Source: Pseudomonas solani
Lineage (GTDB): Bacteria > Pseudomonadota > Gammaproteobacteria > Pseudomonadales > Pseudomonadaceae
Assembly (NCBI RefSeq): GCF_026072635.1
Contig: NZ_AP023081.1
Span: forward strand, 5,390,501 to 5,454,500
Reading direction: 5' to 3'
DNA length: 64,000 bases
The notes under the pieces were generated by a model. The model did no database searches. It was not told the DNA's origin and worked only from the letters and a program-made list of their open reading frames with translations. Within the stretch, counting starts at the first letter, position 1; every line of letters begins with the position of its first letter. The translations under genes and the position numbers were made by a program. Below, piece by piece: positions 36,051 through 44,790 of this stretch.

Positions 36051-38288
36051 ATGGGCAAGATCGAAACCCAGACCGCGCCGGGCAACGGCATCCTCAACAT
36101 CAGCCGCCGCACCTTCCTCCAGGGCAGCGGCGGGCTGGCCCTGGGCGTGCTCTTCGCGCCGCTGCTGGACGCCGCCGAGATGTTCGCCGCCGACGCGCGC
36201 TTCGAACCCAACGCCTTCGTGCGCATCGCCCGCGACGGCACCGTGACCGTGGTCGCCAAGCACGTGGAAATGGGCCAGGGCGCCTACACCGGCCTCGCCA
36301 CCCTGGTGGCCGAGGAGTTGGACGCCGACTGGAACCGCGTGGTGGTCGAGGGCGCGCCGGCCAACGCCGCCGTCTACAACAACCTGGCCTTCGGCACCCT
36401 GCAGGGCACCGGTGGCAGCAGTGCCATGGCCAACTCCTTCGAGCAGATGCGCAAGGCCGGGGCCAGCGCCCGGGCCATGCTGGTGGCCGCCGCCGCGAAG
36501 CAATGGAAGGTGCCGGCCGAGGCCATCACCGTCAGCGAGGGCGTGGTGGCCCATGCCGCCTCCGGCAACAAGGCGGGCTTCGGCGACCTGGCCGAGGCGG
36601 CCGCACAGGAGTCGGTACCCACCGAGGTGAAGCTCAAGCAGCCGAAGGACTTCAAGCTCATCGGCCAGCTGACCGCCAAGCGCAAGGACAGCCACGACAA
36701 GACCAACGGCACCGCCGTATTCACCCAGGACTTCAAGCTGCCGGACATGCTGGTGGCCGTGGTCGCCTACCCGCCGCGCTTCGGTGGCGTGCCCGGGAAG
36801 GTGGACGCGAGCAAGGCCAAGGCCATCGCCAACGTGGTGGCCGTGGTCGAATTCCGTGACCTGCCCCATGGCCGCGCCGGGGTCGCCGTGCTGGCGAAGA
36901 ACACCTGGGCCGCGCGCCAGGGCCGCGATGCGCTGGTCATCGAATGGGACGAGAGCAAGGCCTTCAAGCTGGGCAGCGCCGAGATCTTCGCCAAGTACCG
37001 CGAGAGCGCCGGGAAGCCCGGGCTGATGGCCGCGCGCAGCGGCGACGTGGACGCCGCGCTGGCCAAGCCGGCGAAGCTGATCGAGGCGGAGTTCGAATTC
37101 CCCTACCTGGCCCACGCGGCGATGGAGCCGATGAACTGCCTGGTCAAGCTCGGCGACGGCGCCTGCGAAATCTGGAACGGCGAGCAGTGGCAGACCGGCG
37201 ACCAGGTGGCCGTGGCCAAGTACCTGGGCATTCCGGTGGACAAGGTCGCCATCACCCAGCTCTACGCCGGCGGCAGCTTCGGCCGCCGCGCCAATCCGGT
37301 GTCGGACTACCCGCTGGAAGCGGTGGCGGTGGCCAAGGCCGCACGGGACCAGGGCATCAAGGCGCCGGTGAAGCTGGTCTGGACCCGCGAGGACGACACC
37401 CGTGGCGGCTACTACCGCCCGGCCTACCTGCACCGTGCGCGCCTGGCGCTGGATGCCGAGGGCAAGCTGCTGGCCTGGCACCACCGTATCGTCGGCCAAT
37501 CCATCATCAAGGGCACCGGCATGGAGGCCTTCCTGATCAAGGACGGCATCGACAACACCTCGGTGGAAGGGCTTGCGAACCTCTCCTACGCCGTGCCCAA
37601 CCTGCAGGTGGAACTGGCCACCCCCGACGACATCCTGGTGCCTGTGCAATGGTGGCGCTCGGTGGGCCACACCCACACCGGCTTCGCCGCCGAGGTGCTG
37701 ATCGACGAAGCCGCCACCACCGCCGGCAAGGACCCCTATGACTACCGCCATGCACTGCTGGAGAAACACCCGCGCCACCGGGGCGTGCTGGAACTGGTGG
37801 CGAGCAAGGCCGGCTGGAAGCAGCCGCTCAAGGCTGGCGGTGAAGGTGAGAAGCGCGGCCGTGGTATCGCCGTGCACGAATCCTTCGGCAGTTACGTGGC
37901 CCAGGTGGTGGAAGTGACGGTGAAGGCCGACGGTGCCTACAAGGTGGATCGCGTGGTCTGCGCGGTGGATTGCGGCGTGCCGATCAACCCCGACGTGATC
38001 CGCGCGCAGATGGAGGGCGGCATCGGCTTCGGCCTGGCGGCGGCGCTGCACAGTGCGGTGACGCTGAAGGATGGCGCCGTGGAGCAGTCCAACTTCCACG
38101 ACTTCCAGGTGTTGCGGATGAACGAGATGCCGGTGGTGGAGGTGCACATCCTGCCGTCCACCGAACAACCCACGGGCGTGGGTGAGCCTGGCGTTCCGCC
38201 CCTGGCACCGGCGCTGGCCAATGCCCTGCACGCGGCGGTTGGCGTACGCCTGCGGACCCTGCCGTTCCCCGCCCAGGTCAAGGCCTGA
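36051..38288 (+). CDS. molybdopterin-binding subunit of a molybdenum hydroxylase (isoquinoline 1-oxidoreductase beta type)
   Basis: 745-residue large subunit. Twin-arginine-type N-terminus (SRRTFLQGSGGLALGVLFA) predicts export to the periplasm with its small partner. Molybdopterin motifs include GTLQGTGGSSA, YAGGSFGRR and the active-site glutamate region TGVGEPGVPPLAPALANA near the C-terminus. IorB-type enzymes hydroxylate N-heterocycles or oxidise aldehydes. Many operons of this type carry a third gene for a c-type cytochrome; none is present here, so the electron acceptor is unclear. The substrate is unknown. Confidence 0.92.
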   Translation: MGKIETQTAPGNGILNISRRTFLQGSGGLALGVLFAPLLDAAEMFAADARFEPNAFVRIARDGTVTVVAKHVEMGQGAYTGLATLVAEELDADWNRVVVEGAPANAAVYNNLAFGTLQGTGGSSAMANSFEQMRKAGASARAMLVAAAAKQWKVPAEAITVSEGVVAHAASGNKAGFGDLAEAAAQESVPTEVKLKQPKDFKLIGQLTAKRKDSHDKTNGTAVFTQDFKLPDMLVAVVAYPPRFGGVPGKVDASKAKAIANVVAVVEFRDLPHGRAGVAVLAKNTWAARQGRDALVIEWDESKAFKLGSAEIFAKYRESAGKPGLMAARSGDVDAALAKPAKLIEAEFEFPYLAHAAMEPMNCLVKLGDGACEIWNGEQWQTGDQVAVAKYLGIPVDKVAITQLYAGGSFGRRANPVSDYPLEAVAVAKAARDQGIKAPVKLVWTREDDTRGGYYRPAYLHRARLALDAEGKLLAWHHRIVGQSIIKGTGMEAFLIKDGIDNTSVEGLANLSYAVPNLQVELATPDDILVPVQWWRSVGHTHTGFAAEVLIDEAATTAGKDPYDYRHALLEKHPRHRGVLELVASKAGWKQPLKAGGEGEKRGRGIAVHESFGSYVAQVVEVTVKADGAYKVDRVVCAVDCGVPINPDVIRAQMEGGIGFGLAAALHSAVTLKDGAVEQSNFHDFQVLRMNEMPVVEVHILPSTEQPTGVGEPGVPPLAPALANALHAAVGVRLRTLPFPAQVKA

Positions 38289-38312
38289 GGCGGCGCGACC
38301 GGGCCGCTGTTA

Positions 38313-38504
38313 TCAGGCGGCCTGGTTGCGGATCAACTGGCGCAGGGCGCGGCGCTCGGCGATGGGCGTCGGGGCCTGGAGCATCTCGAAGGTGCCGTCT
38401 TCCTGGCAGATGGCGACTTCGGTCTCGAAGTGCAGATGGAACTCATCCAGGGTCACATGGGTGACCAGGTAGCTGCTGTCGACGAATTTCGAGTGAGCGG
38501 TCAT
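38313..38504 (-). CDS. small conserved hypothetical protein
   Basis: 63 residues, no signal peptide or membrane segment, rich in His, Glu and Thr at the start (HVTLDEFHLHFETEVAICQ) with a basic C-terminus (IAERRALRQLIRNQAA). It sits convergent to the molybdenum hydroxylase genes. Codon use agrees with neighbouring genes and the start has a purine-rich leader, but I recognise no family. Confidence 0.5.
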   Translation of the reverse strand: MTAHSKFVDSSYLVTHVTLDEFHLHFETEVAICQEDGTFEMLQAPTPIAERRALRQLIRNQAA

Positions 38505-38737
38505 GGCGGTCGTCTCGGTTCATGGGGCACAAGGCCGATGAGCGAATCTTGCCGGTCCGCTGGCAATCGGAGAATTGAAAGGGGCTGATGGTCAGTATCA
38601 GTGGTGTCGATGCTTGCCGTTGCGCTGACGCCCTGGTGCGGCAGCGTCCCTGTTTCCTCGCCCTCGCGGCGGCTCTATAGTGGGCGCCGGATGCCGGGCC
38701 AGGCCCCGGCGAAGCTGATTGCCAAGGAGTGAATCCC

Positions 38738-39742
38738 ATGTCGAACCCCGTCACCATGCGCGCCCTCGTGCTCGAGGATTACCAGAGCGGCCGCTTCACC
38801 CAGCAGGAGATCGCCCGCCCGGTCGCCGGCGAAGGCCAGGTGCTGGTGCGCATCAAGGCCAGCGGGGTGAACCCCATCGACTACAAGATCCGTACCGGCC
38901 GTGCGCCCTACGCCGACCCGGTGCTGCCGGCGGTGCTGGGCACCGAACTGGCGGGCGTGGTGGAGGCGGTGGGCGCGGGCGTTACGCGCTTCAAGGCCGG
39001 TGACGAGGTCTACGGCCTGGTCGGCGGCGTGCGCGGCCTGCAGGGCACCCTGGCGGAGTTCGTCGCGGCGGACTGGCGCCTGCTGGCGCTGAAACCGAAG
39101 AACCTGAGCATGCGTGAAGCCGCGGCGCTGCCGCTGGTGTTCCTCACCGCCTGGGAAGGCCTGGTGGACAGTGCACGCCTGCATTCCGGGCAGACGGTAC
39201 TGGTGACCGGTGGCTCTGGCGGCGTCGGCCATATCGCCGTGCAGATCGCCAAGGCGTTCGGCGCCGAGGTGTTCGCCACCGCCTCGCCGGCCAAGCACGA
39301 GATGGTGCGTGGCCTGGGTGCCACGCCCATCGACTACCACACCACCAAGGCGGCCGATTACGTGGCGGCCTTCACCGGTGGCAAGGGCTTCGATGTGGTC
39401 TACGACACCGTGGGCGGCAGTTCCCTCGACGACGCCCTGGAATCGGTGCGCATCCGTGGTCACGTGGTCAGCTGCGCGGCGTTCGGCACCCACAGCCTGG
39501 CGCCGTCGTCCCTGCGTGCGGCGACCCTGAACGGCATCTTCGTGCTGCTGCCCATGCTTACCGGCGAAGGCCGTGCCCACCACGGCGAAGTCCTCGCCGA
39601 CGCCACGCGCCTGGTGGAAGCCGGCAAGCTCAAGCCGGTGCTCGACCCGCGTCATTTCACCCTGGCGACCGCCCACGACGCCCACGATGCGGTGGAGCAG
39701 GGCACCGCCTTCGGCAAGGTCGTCATCGATATCGCCGAGTGA
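38738..39742 (+). CDS. zinc-binding-type alcohol dehydrogenase / NADPH:quinone reductase family protein
   Basis: 334-residue MDR protein. GroES-like N-terminal half (VRIKASGVNPIDYKIRTG, LGTELAGVVEAVG) and Rossmann half with TGGSGGVGHIAVQIAKAFGAEV. The catalytic-zinc ligands are absent, as in quinone reductases. ATG at MSNPVTMRAL has AAGGAG 7 bases upstream. Single gene, flanked by a small hypothetical gene and a converging LysR gene. Substrate unknown; a role in reducing quinones or unsaturated carbonyls is typical. Confidence 0.88.
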   Translation: MSNPVTMRALVLEDYQSGRFTQQEIARPVAGEGQVLVRIKASGVNPIDYKIRTGRAPYADPVLPAVLGTELAGVVEAVGAGVTRFKAGDEVYGLVGGVRGLQGTLAEFVAADWRLLALKPKNLSMREAAALPLVFLTAWEGLVDSARLHSGQTVLVTGGSGGVGHIAVQIAKAFGAEVFATASPAKHEMVRGLGATPIDYHTTKAADYVAAFTGGKGFDVVYDTVGGSSLDDALESVRIRGHVVSCAAFGTHSLAPSSLRAATLNGIFVLLPMLTGEGRAHHGEVLADATRLVEAGKLKPVLDPRHFTLATAHDAHDAVEQGTAFGKVVIDIAE

Positions 39743-39851
39743 TCCCCGAACAGCGGCATTGATGGGGTCGCCGATGATCGCGGTGTTCCGGGCTCGGATC
39801 GATGGGTTTCGCTGCGCTCTACACCATCCTACGGGGGCCGAAGTTCGACTC

Positions 39852-39872
39852 GTAGGGCGGGTGCAACCCGCG
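39852..39872. repeat. single REP-like palindrome
   Basis: GTAGGGCGGGTGCAACCCGCG: GTAG head plus a CGGGT/ACCCG stem, between two converging genes, where it could act as a weak terminator. Confidence 0.75.
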
Positions 39873-39899
39873 ACGTCCCGCTCACGGCTTATCGGGAAT

Positions 39900-40814
39900 T
39901 CAGGGCTCCAGCGGAACCCAGGCCGGATCGGAAAGCCGCTCCACCAGCCGATCGAACACCAGGCGCACCCGGGGTGATACCGGGCCGCGCTGGGGGCGAT
40001 AGGCGAACATCTCCCAGGCCGGCGACTCGTTGTCGTTGAGCACTCTCACCAGTTGGCCGCTGCGGATATGCGGCGTCACCAGGTAGCTGGGCAGCTGGCC
40101 GAAGCCGGTGCCGGCCAGCACCGCTGCGCATTCGCATTCCTGGTCGTCGGTGGTGAAGGCGGCGCGCTGCGGCTGCATCTGCCGGCCCTCGGCGAAGGTC
40201 CAGGGCCACAGGCGCCCGGTGTTGCCATCGATCAGCGCGGTGGTCGGCACACGGTTCAGCGCCTCGATGTCCTCGGGCGCGCCGACGCGTTCCAGCAACT
40301 CCGGCGACCCCACCACATAGAGCGGCACGCGCGCCGTGGCGCGGGCGATGTAGCGGCGGTCACGGATGAAGCCCATGCGCACGCCGATGTCGATCTGCTC
40401 GTCGACGGAGTCGGTCATCTGGTCCGACAGGCGCATGTCCAGGACGATTTCCGGGTGCTCGCGTTGCAGTTCCGCCAGCAGCGGCAGCACGTAGCGGCGG
40501 CCGATGGAGCGGGGCGCGGTGATGCCCACGCGCCCGGCCATGCCGTCCTGGCCCCGGCGGGCGTGGCGTTGGAACAGCTGGTCGAAGCTGCCCAGGGTCT
40601 CCCGCGCCTGGGTCGCCAGCTGCTCGCCATAGGCGGTGATCTGCACCTGCCGCGTGCTGCGGTGGAACAGCGGCTCGCCCACCAGTTGCTCCAGCTCCTT
40701 GATGGCCCGGGTCACGGTCTGCGGGGAAGCGCTCAGGCGCGTGGCTGCCTCGCGGAAGCTGGCGGACTCGGCGGCGATGCAGAAGATGCGCAGCATCTCC
40801 ATTCGATTGAGCAT
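39900..40814 (-). CDS. LysR-family transcriptional regulator
   Basis: 304 residues. N-terminal helix-turn-helix ASFREAATRLSASPQTVTRAIKELEQ and effector domain starting GRVGITAPRSIGRRYVLPLL. Divergently transcribed from an SDR gene, which it probably controls. The shared 139-bp gap contains the dyad TTCC-N7-GGAA (within 40830-40850), a T-N11-A-type LysR box. Member of the AaeR/DsdC-like LysR group that often governs an adjacent oxidoreductase; inducer unknown. Confidence 0.9.
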   Translation of the reverse strand: MLNRMEMLRIFCIAAESASFREAATRLSASPQTVTRAIKELEQLVGEPLFHRSTRQVQITAYGEQLATQARETLGSFDQLFQRHARRGQDGMAGRVGITAPRSIGRRYVLPLLAELQREHPEIVLDMRLSDQMTDSVDEQIDIGVRMGFIRDRRYIARATARVPLYVVGSPELLERVGAPEDIEALNRVPTTALIDGNTGRLWPWTFAEGRQMQPQRAAFTTDDQECECAAVLAGTGFGQLPSYLVTPHIRSGQLVRVLNDNESPAWEMFAYRPQRGPVSPRVRLVFDRLVERLSDPAWVPLEP

Positions 40815-40953
40815 GGCGGATGACCTTTGGATTGTTCCGATTCGTGGAATTCCGCAATCCTAATACTTCCATTCCCTGGTCGTCATCGGCTTCCCATACT
40901 GGCCCCCAACAGCAGGAACACCTCCTGCCGGCAGCCAACCTGAGGAACCCGAC

Positions 40954-41697
40954 ATGAGCACCAATATCAACGGCAAAGTCATCGTCATCACCGGCGCCAG
41001 CAGCGGCCTCGGCGAAGCCACCGCCCGCCACCTGGCCGCCCTGGGCGCCTCGGTGGTGCTCGGCGCCCGCCGCGTCGACCGTCTCGACGCGCTGGTCAGC
41101 GAAATCACCGCCGCCGGCGGCAAGGCCGTGGCCTTCGCCACCGACGTCACCGATGCGGCCCAGGTCCGCGCCCTGGTCCAGGGCGGCATCGACGCCTTCG
41201 GCCGCATCGACGTGCTGGTTAACAACGCCGGCCTGATGGCCATCGCGCCGCTCGCCGAAACCCCGGTGGAGGAGTGGGACCGCATGATCGACATCAACAT
41301 CAAGGGCGTGCTCTACGGCATCGCAGCGGCGCTGCCGGGGTTCCAGCAGCAGCGCAGCGGCCAGTTCATCAACGTCGCTTCGGTGGCCGGCCACAAGGTG
41401 TTCAGCCCGGGCGGCACCGTGTACAGCGGCACCAAGTTCGCCGTGCGCGCCATCAGCGACGGCCTGCGCCATGAAGTGGGCGGCGACATCCGCGTCACCG
41501 TCATCTCCCCCGGCGCAGTGGATTCGGAATTGAAGCTGGGCAGCTCCCACGAAGAAAGCCGCCAGGCCCTGGGCGAGTTCTACAAGCTGGCGATCCCCGC
41601 CGAATCCGTCGCCCGCGCCATTGCCTACGCGGTGGAGCAGCCGGCCGAGGTGGACATCAGCGAAGTGGTGCTGCGCCCGACCGTGCAGGACTTCTGA
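40954..41697 (+). CDS. short-chain dehydrogenase/reductase
   Basis: 247 residues of the YdfG-like classical SDR type. Cofactor loop TGASSGLG (13-20), ARR after the second strand (NADP preference, inference), VNNAG near 90, catalytic S in NVASVAGHK, Y and K in YSGTKFAV. C-terminus VDISEVVLRPTVQDF is typical of this group of serine/3-hydroxy acid dehydrogenases. Single gene with its own terminator; controlled probably by the divergent LysR protein. Confidence 0.92.
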   Translation: MSTNINGKVIVITGASSGLGEATARHLAALGASVVLGARRVDRLDALVSEITAAGGKAVAFATDVTDAAQVRALVQGGIDAFGRIDVLVNNAGLMAIAPLAETPVEEWDRMIDINIKGVLYGIAAALPGFQQQRSGQFINVASVAGHKVFSPGGTVYSGTKFAVRAISDGLRHEVGGDIRVTVISPGAVDSELKLGSSHEESRQALGEFYKLAIPAESVARAIAYAVEQPAEVDISEVVLRPTVQDF

Positions 41698-41727
41698 TCG
41701 GGCGGGTGTACCTGCGCAGCAAAACGA

Positions 41728-41751
41728 AACGGCCCCCATGGGGCCGTTTTT
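41728..41751 (+). terminator. rho-independent terminator of the SDR gene
   Basis: AACGGCCCC / GGGGCCGTT perfect stem, CAT loop, run of five T, 31 bp after the stop codon. Confidence 0.9.
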
Positions 41752-41953
41752 CATTCGGTCTTCAGGCATCGCGTCCTAGGAGTATTGCCGAGCTATCGGC
41801 GCTGCTGGTGAGGGCCGGAGTTCCGAACCCATCAGGACAAACGCGTGCCGCAGGGTGTGCCGTGTGCACCTCCGCTCGGTGCTTCCGGCGAGTCCCAGGT
41901 GCGCGCAGCACACCCTACATCTGAGCCACGTGCTGCTCTGGCTGTTCGCCGGC

Positions 41954-42184
41954 TCACTTCGACAAACGCACCGCCAGCTCATCCACTTCCACCGCCCAGT
42001 CGGCGTCCTGGACCAGGGCGTTGCGCAGGAAGGCGCTCTGCGCCTCGTTCCAGAAGGGCGCGTCCTGGATTTTCTGGCCGTCGGCGAGGGGGTGGTCGGC
42101 GATGAAGGCTTCGATCTGGCGGTGGTCGGACTCCAGGCCGAGCTGCTCGAACAGGGTGGCGAGGTTGTGCGGGGTCGTATCCAT
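41954..42184 (-). CDS. DUF2789 family protein
   Basis: 76 residues, the normal length of DUF2789 proteins, starting MDTTPHNLATLFEQLGL and containing ADGQKIQDAPFWNEAQSAFL. Soluble and mostly helical. The family is widespread in gamma-proteobacteria and has no known role. GGAG ribosome site. The two genes on either side point away, so it is probably a single-gene unit. Confidence 0.85.
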   Translation of the reverse strand: MDTTPHNLATLFEQLGLESDHRQIEAFIADHPLADGQKIQDAPFWNEAQSAFLRNALVQDADWAVEVDELAVRLSK

Positions 42185-42315
42185 TGAGGGGCTCCGGTAT
42201 GGGTGGGAAAGGTGCAAGGACTATAGACCCGTGCCAGCCACTTTCGGTGCCACTGGAAGCTGCGCTAAGGTGGCGCGCCCCGCCCACGGAGGGCGGGCGA
42301 TGGAGGGGGGAACCC

Positions 42316-42759
42316 ATGCATTTCAATGCCCTGGTGCCGGAGCTGCTGGTGCGTGATTTCGCCCACAGCCTGGATTTCTACTGCCGCGTGCTGGGCTTCG
42401 AGATCGCCTACCAGCGGCCCGAGCATCGCTTCGCCTACCTGCGCCTGGGTGAGGCCCAACTGATGCTGGAAGAGGATGACGGCGAGGCTTCGGAATGGCG
42501 CGTCGAACCGCTGGAGGCGCCGTTCGGTCGTGGGCTCAACCTGTCCATCCGCTGTGCCGATGCGCTCGCCCTGATCGCGCGCATCGAGGCGGCCGGCGTG
42601 CCCTTGCGGCGTGGGGCGCTGGAGCGCTGGTACCGCCAGGACGAACAGGAGCACGGCGAGTGCAACTTCCTGCTGCAGGACCCGGACGGCTACCTGCTGC
42701 GTTTCCACCAAAGCCTGGGCATGCGCGCGTTCAGTGGGGTTCTGCCGGGGCAAGGGTGA
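42316..42759 (+). CDS. VOC-family (glyoxalase/bleomycin-resistance) protein
   Basis: 147 residues with the two-beta-alpha-beta-beta-beta pattern of the vicinal-oxygen-chelate fold: LVPELLVRDFAHSLDFYCRVLGFEI at the start and a second half ending FLLQDPDGYLLRFHQSLG. The length and motif resemble bleomycin-binding proteins (BleT-like), which sequester the drug; metal-binding enzyme function is less likely. Ribosome site GGAGGGGGG. Resistance is inferred from the family only. Confidence 0.85.
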   Translation: MHFNALVPELLVRDFAHSLDFYCRVLGFEIAYQRPEHRFAYLRLGEAQLMLEEDDGEASEWRVEPLEAPFGRGLNLSIRCADALALIARIEAAGVPLRRGALERWYRQDEQEHGECNFLLQDPDGYLLRFHQSLGMRAFSGVLPGQG

Positions 42760-42785
42760 CGAGGGCTGCGGCACGCGAGCACAGC

Positions 42786-42810
42786 GCTTCGCGAGCAGAG
42801 CTCGCTCCTA
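42786..42810. repeat. single REP element
   Basis: TTCGCGAGCAGAGCTCGCTCCTAC, inverted copy of the 13.75-kb REP type. Confidence 0.85.
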
Positions 42811-42938
42811 CGGATGGCGGGCGGCGTGTGAGTGGCGTCGCGGGGCGGGAAATCTTTGCCGGCTCCAGGGAACCCGCGCCGCTGCGCTGGTTCAAATCGG
42901 CACGGATTCCCCCTCACATGCCGATTCCCGGAGCTGTC

Positions 42939-43235
42939 ATGCGCGTGCACACCAAACTTCTGTTGGCAGGTCTCTGCTTCCTTCCCCTCGCCGGTTGCTT
43001 CAAGGGCGAGGTCGATCAATCGTCCCTCTGCACCTATAGCTCCGACGCCGAGGCGCGCGAGTGCAAGGAAGGCGAGCTGTCCTGGTTCAAACCCACCCAG
43101 TGGAACAACGAGCAACTGCCGCTGAGCGTTGCCGCGGCCTACTGCAACTTCAATCACGAGGTGATGTACAACAACGCGGGCGTCATCTGCGTGTTCACCG
43201 AGAAGCGCATGAGCCTGGTGAAGAACAGCCAGTAA
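42939..43235 (+). CDS. small lipoprotein of unknown function
   Basis: 98-residue precursor with a lipoprotein signal (MRVHTKLLLAGLCFLPLAGC; lipidated Cys at 20). The mature part has three or more cysteines (CTYSSDAEAREC, AYCNFNH, VICVF) that could form disulfides, and ends basic. GGAG ribosome site. Followed by a strong bidirectional terminator shared with a converging small gene. No family recognised. Confidence 0.75.
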   Translation: MRVHTKLLLAGLCFLPLAGCFKGEVDQSSLCTYSSDAEARECKEGELSWFKPTQWNNEQLPLSVAAAYCNFNHEVMYNNAGVICVFTEKRMSLVKNSQ

Positions 43236-43252
43236 CCCCGCCGAGCGCCCAC

Positions 43253-43280
43253 AAAAAAGCCAGCATCAGCTGGCTTTTTT
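43253..43280. terminator. bidirectional rho-independent terminator
   Basis: AAAAAAGCCAGC-ATCA-GCTGGCTTTTTT: perfect 12-bp symmetrical arms including A and T tracts, so it can end transcription from both converging small genes. Confidence 0.95.
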
Positions 43281-43297
43281 TGTGCCCGGGCGCCGGA

Positions 43298-43486
43298 TCA
43301 GCGCTTGCCCATGGAGCGGCGCGAGCCGCGCGGTGCCGCGCCGGGGCGCTGGCCGCGGTCGTGGCCCTTGAGGGTCTGGTACCAGGGCACGTTCTGTTTC
43401 TTCACGGCCTTGGCGGGGGGCGCAGCCTCGGTGCTGCCTTCGGCTTGGGGCTGTTGCTCGGGGCTGATGGGTTCGTTGGTGTTCAT
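43298..43486 (-). CDS. small basic hypothetical protein
   Basis: 62 residues: an N-terminal disordered Pro/Gln/Glu part (MNTNEPISPEQQPQAEG) and a strongly basic end (YQTLKGHDRGQRPGAAPRG... RRSMGKR). No membrane or signal sequence. The start could be 22 codons upstream. Ending at a shared bidirectional terminator supports a real gene. The basic, Gly-rich tail suggests nucleic-acid or ribosome contact (inference). Confidence 0.6.
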   Translation of the reverse strand: MNTNEPISPEQQPQAEGSTEAAPPAKAVKKQNVPWYQTLKGHDRGQRPGAAPRGSRRSMGKR

Positions 43487-43646
43487 GGTCGGTCCGGGGG
43501 CGCCTGGGCGCCGGTTCGCTTGTGGTTGGCCGTGATTGAGGCGCGCAATCATACATCAACTCGATTGCGCCTGCCGTGGCTTCGGCCCGGTGGATTTCCG
43601 GGTTCCCAAGGCGGCCGAAAAGGGCCCTGAAAAGGCCTGACCTGAC

Positions 43647-43665
43647 ATGAGTCAAAGTGACTCAT
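43647..43665. promoter_or_regulatory. perfect inverted repeat upstream of the yhiI-rbbA-yhhJ operon
   Basis: ATGAGTCAAAGTGACTCAT: 8-bp arms with a 3-base centre, 55 bp upstream of the adaptor gene. The same arm TGACTCAT occurs in a near-identical dyad in the nfxB-mexC gap (54211-54230), suggesting a shared regulator, perhaps NfxB. Confidence 0.6.
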
Positions 43666-43719
43666 TGCCGATTGGCGGATGATTTCTTCCATCGAAATCC
43701 AGCCATTCGGGACACCAAG

Positions 43720-44790
43720 ATGAAGCAGCCAAGCAAGCAGAAACTGACCTGGGCGGTGGCGGTGCTGGCCGCCGTGGCGGTCGCCGCCGGTGCCTGGTGG
43801 GTGTTGCGGCCCGCCGGCCTCGGCGAGGGCTTCGCCAGCGGCAACGGTCGCATCGAAGCCACCGAAGTGGATGTGGCCACCAAGCTGGCCGGCCGCGTGG
43901 CCGAGATCATGGTCGACGAGGGCGACTTCCTCACCCCCGGCCAGCCCGTGGCGCAGATGGACACCCAGGTGCTGAAGGCGCAGCTGGCCCAGGCCCAGGC
44001 TCAGGTGCGCCAGGCCGAGAACGCCCGGTTGACCGCCCAGGCCCTGGTGGCCCAGCGCGAAAGCGAGCAGGCCACGGCCAAGGCGGTGGTCAGCCAGCGC
44101 GAGGCGGAGTTGGTGGCGACCCAGAAGCGCTTCGCTCGCACCGAAACCCTGGTCAAGCGCAATGCCATGCCCCAGCAGCAACTGGACGATGACCGTGCAG
44201 TGATGCAGAGCGCCCAGGCGGCGCTGGCGGCCTCGCGCTCCCAGGTGATTTCCGCACAGGCCGGCATCGAGGCGGCCAAGTCCCAGGTGATCGAGGCGCA
44301 GTCGGCCATCGAGGCGGCCAACGCCAGCGTCGCCCGCCTGCAGGCGGACATCGACGACAGCCTGCTCAAGGCGCCCCGCGCCGGCCGCGTGCAGTACCGC
44401 GTGGCGCAACCGGGCGAGGTGCTGCCGGCCGGTGGCAAGCTGCTCAACCTGGTGGACCTGGGTGACGTCTACATGACCTTCTTCCTGCCCGCCGGCCAGG
44501 CCGGCCGCGTGCACCTGGGCGACGAGGTGCGGCTGATCATCGATGCGGTGCCGCAGTACGTGATCCCCGCCAAGATTTCCTACGTGGCCAGCGTCGCCCA
44601 GTTCACCCCGAAGACCGTGGAAACCGCCAGCGAGCGCGAGAAGCTGATGTTCCGCGTCAAGGCGCGCATCGACCCGGCGCTGCTCAAACAACACATGACC
44701 GCAGTGAAGACCGGCGTGCCCGGCATGGCCTACCTGCGCCTGGACGCTGAGCAGGAATGGCCGCAGCAACTGCAGGTCAAGGTGCCCTGA
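43720..44790 (+). CDS. yhiI: HlyD-family membrane-fusion adaptor (YhiI-like)
   Basis: 356-residue periplasmic adaptor with one N-terminal membrane anchor (LTWAVAVLAAVAVAAGAWWVL, about residues 10-30). Lipoyl half GNGRIEATEVDVATKLAGRV, a long Gln/Ala-rich coiled coil (about 80-210), second lipoyl half LLKAPRAGRVQYRVAQPGEV and a beta-barrel domain. First gene of a three-gene exporter matching E. coli yhiI-rbbA-yhhJ. ATG at MKQPSK was preferred to an upstream in-frame ATG because it gives the normal cytoplasmic tail. Overlaps rbbA by one base. Confidence 0.9.
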   Translation: MKQPSKQKLTWAVAVLAAVAVAAGAWWVLRPAGLGEGFASGNGRIEATEVDVATKLAGRVAEIMVDEGDFLTPGQPVAQMDTQVLKAQLAQAQAQVRQAENARLTAQALVAQRESEQATAKAVVSQREAELVATQKRFARTETLVKRNAMPQQQLDDDRAVMQSAQAALAASRSQVISAQAGIEAAKSQVIEAQSAIEAANASVARLQADIDDSLLKAPRAGRVQYRVAQPGEVLPAGGKLLNLVDLGDVYMTFFLPAGQAGRVHLGDEVRLIIDAVPQYVIPAKISYVASVAQFTPKTVETASEREKLMFRVKARIDPALLKQHMTAVKTGVPGMAYLRLDAEQEWPQQLQVKVP

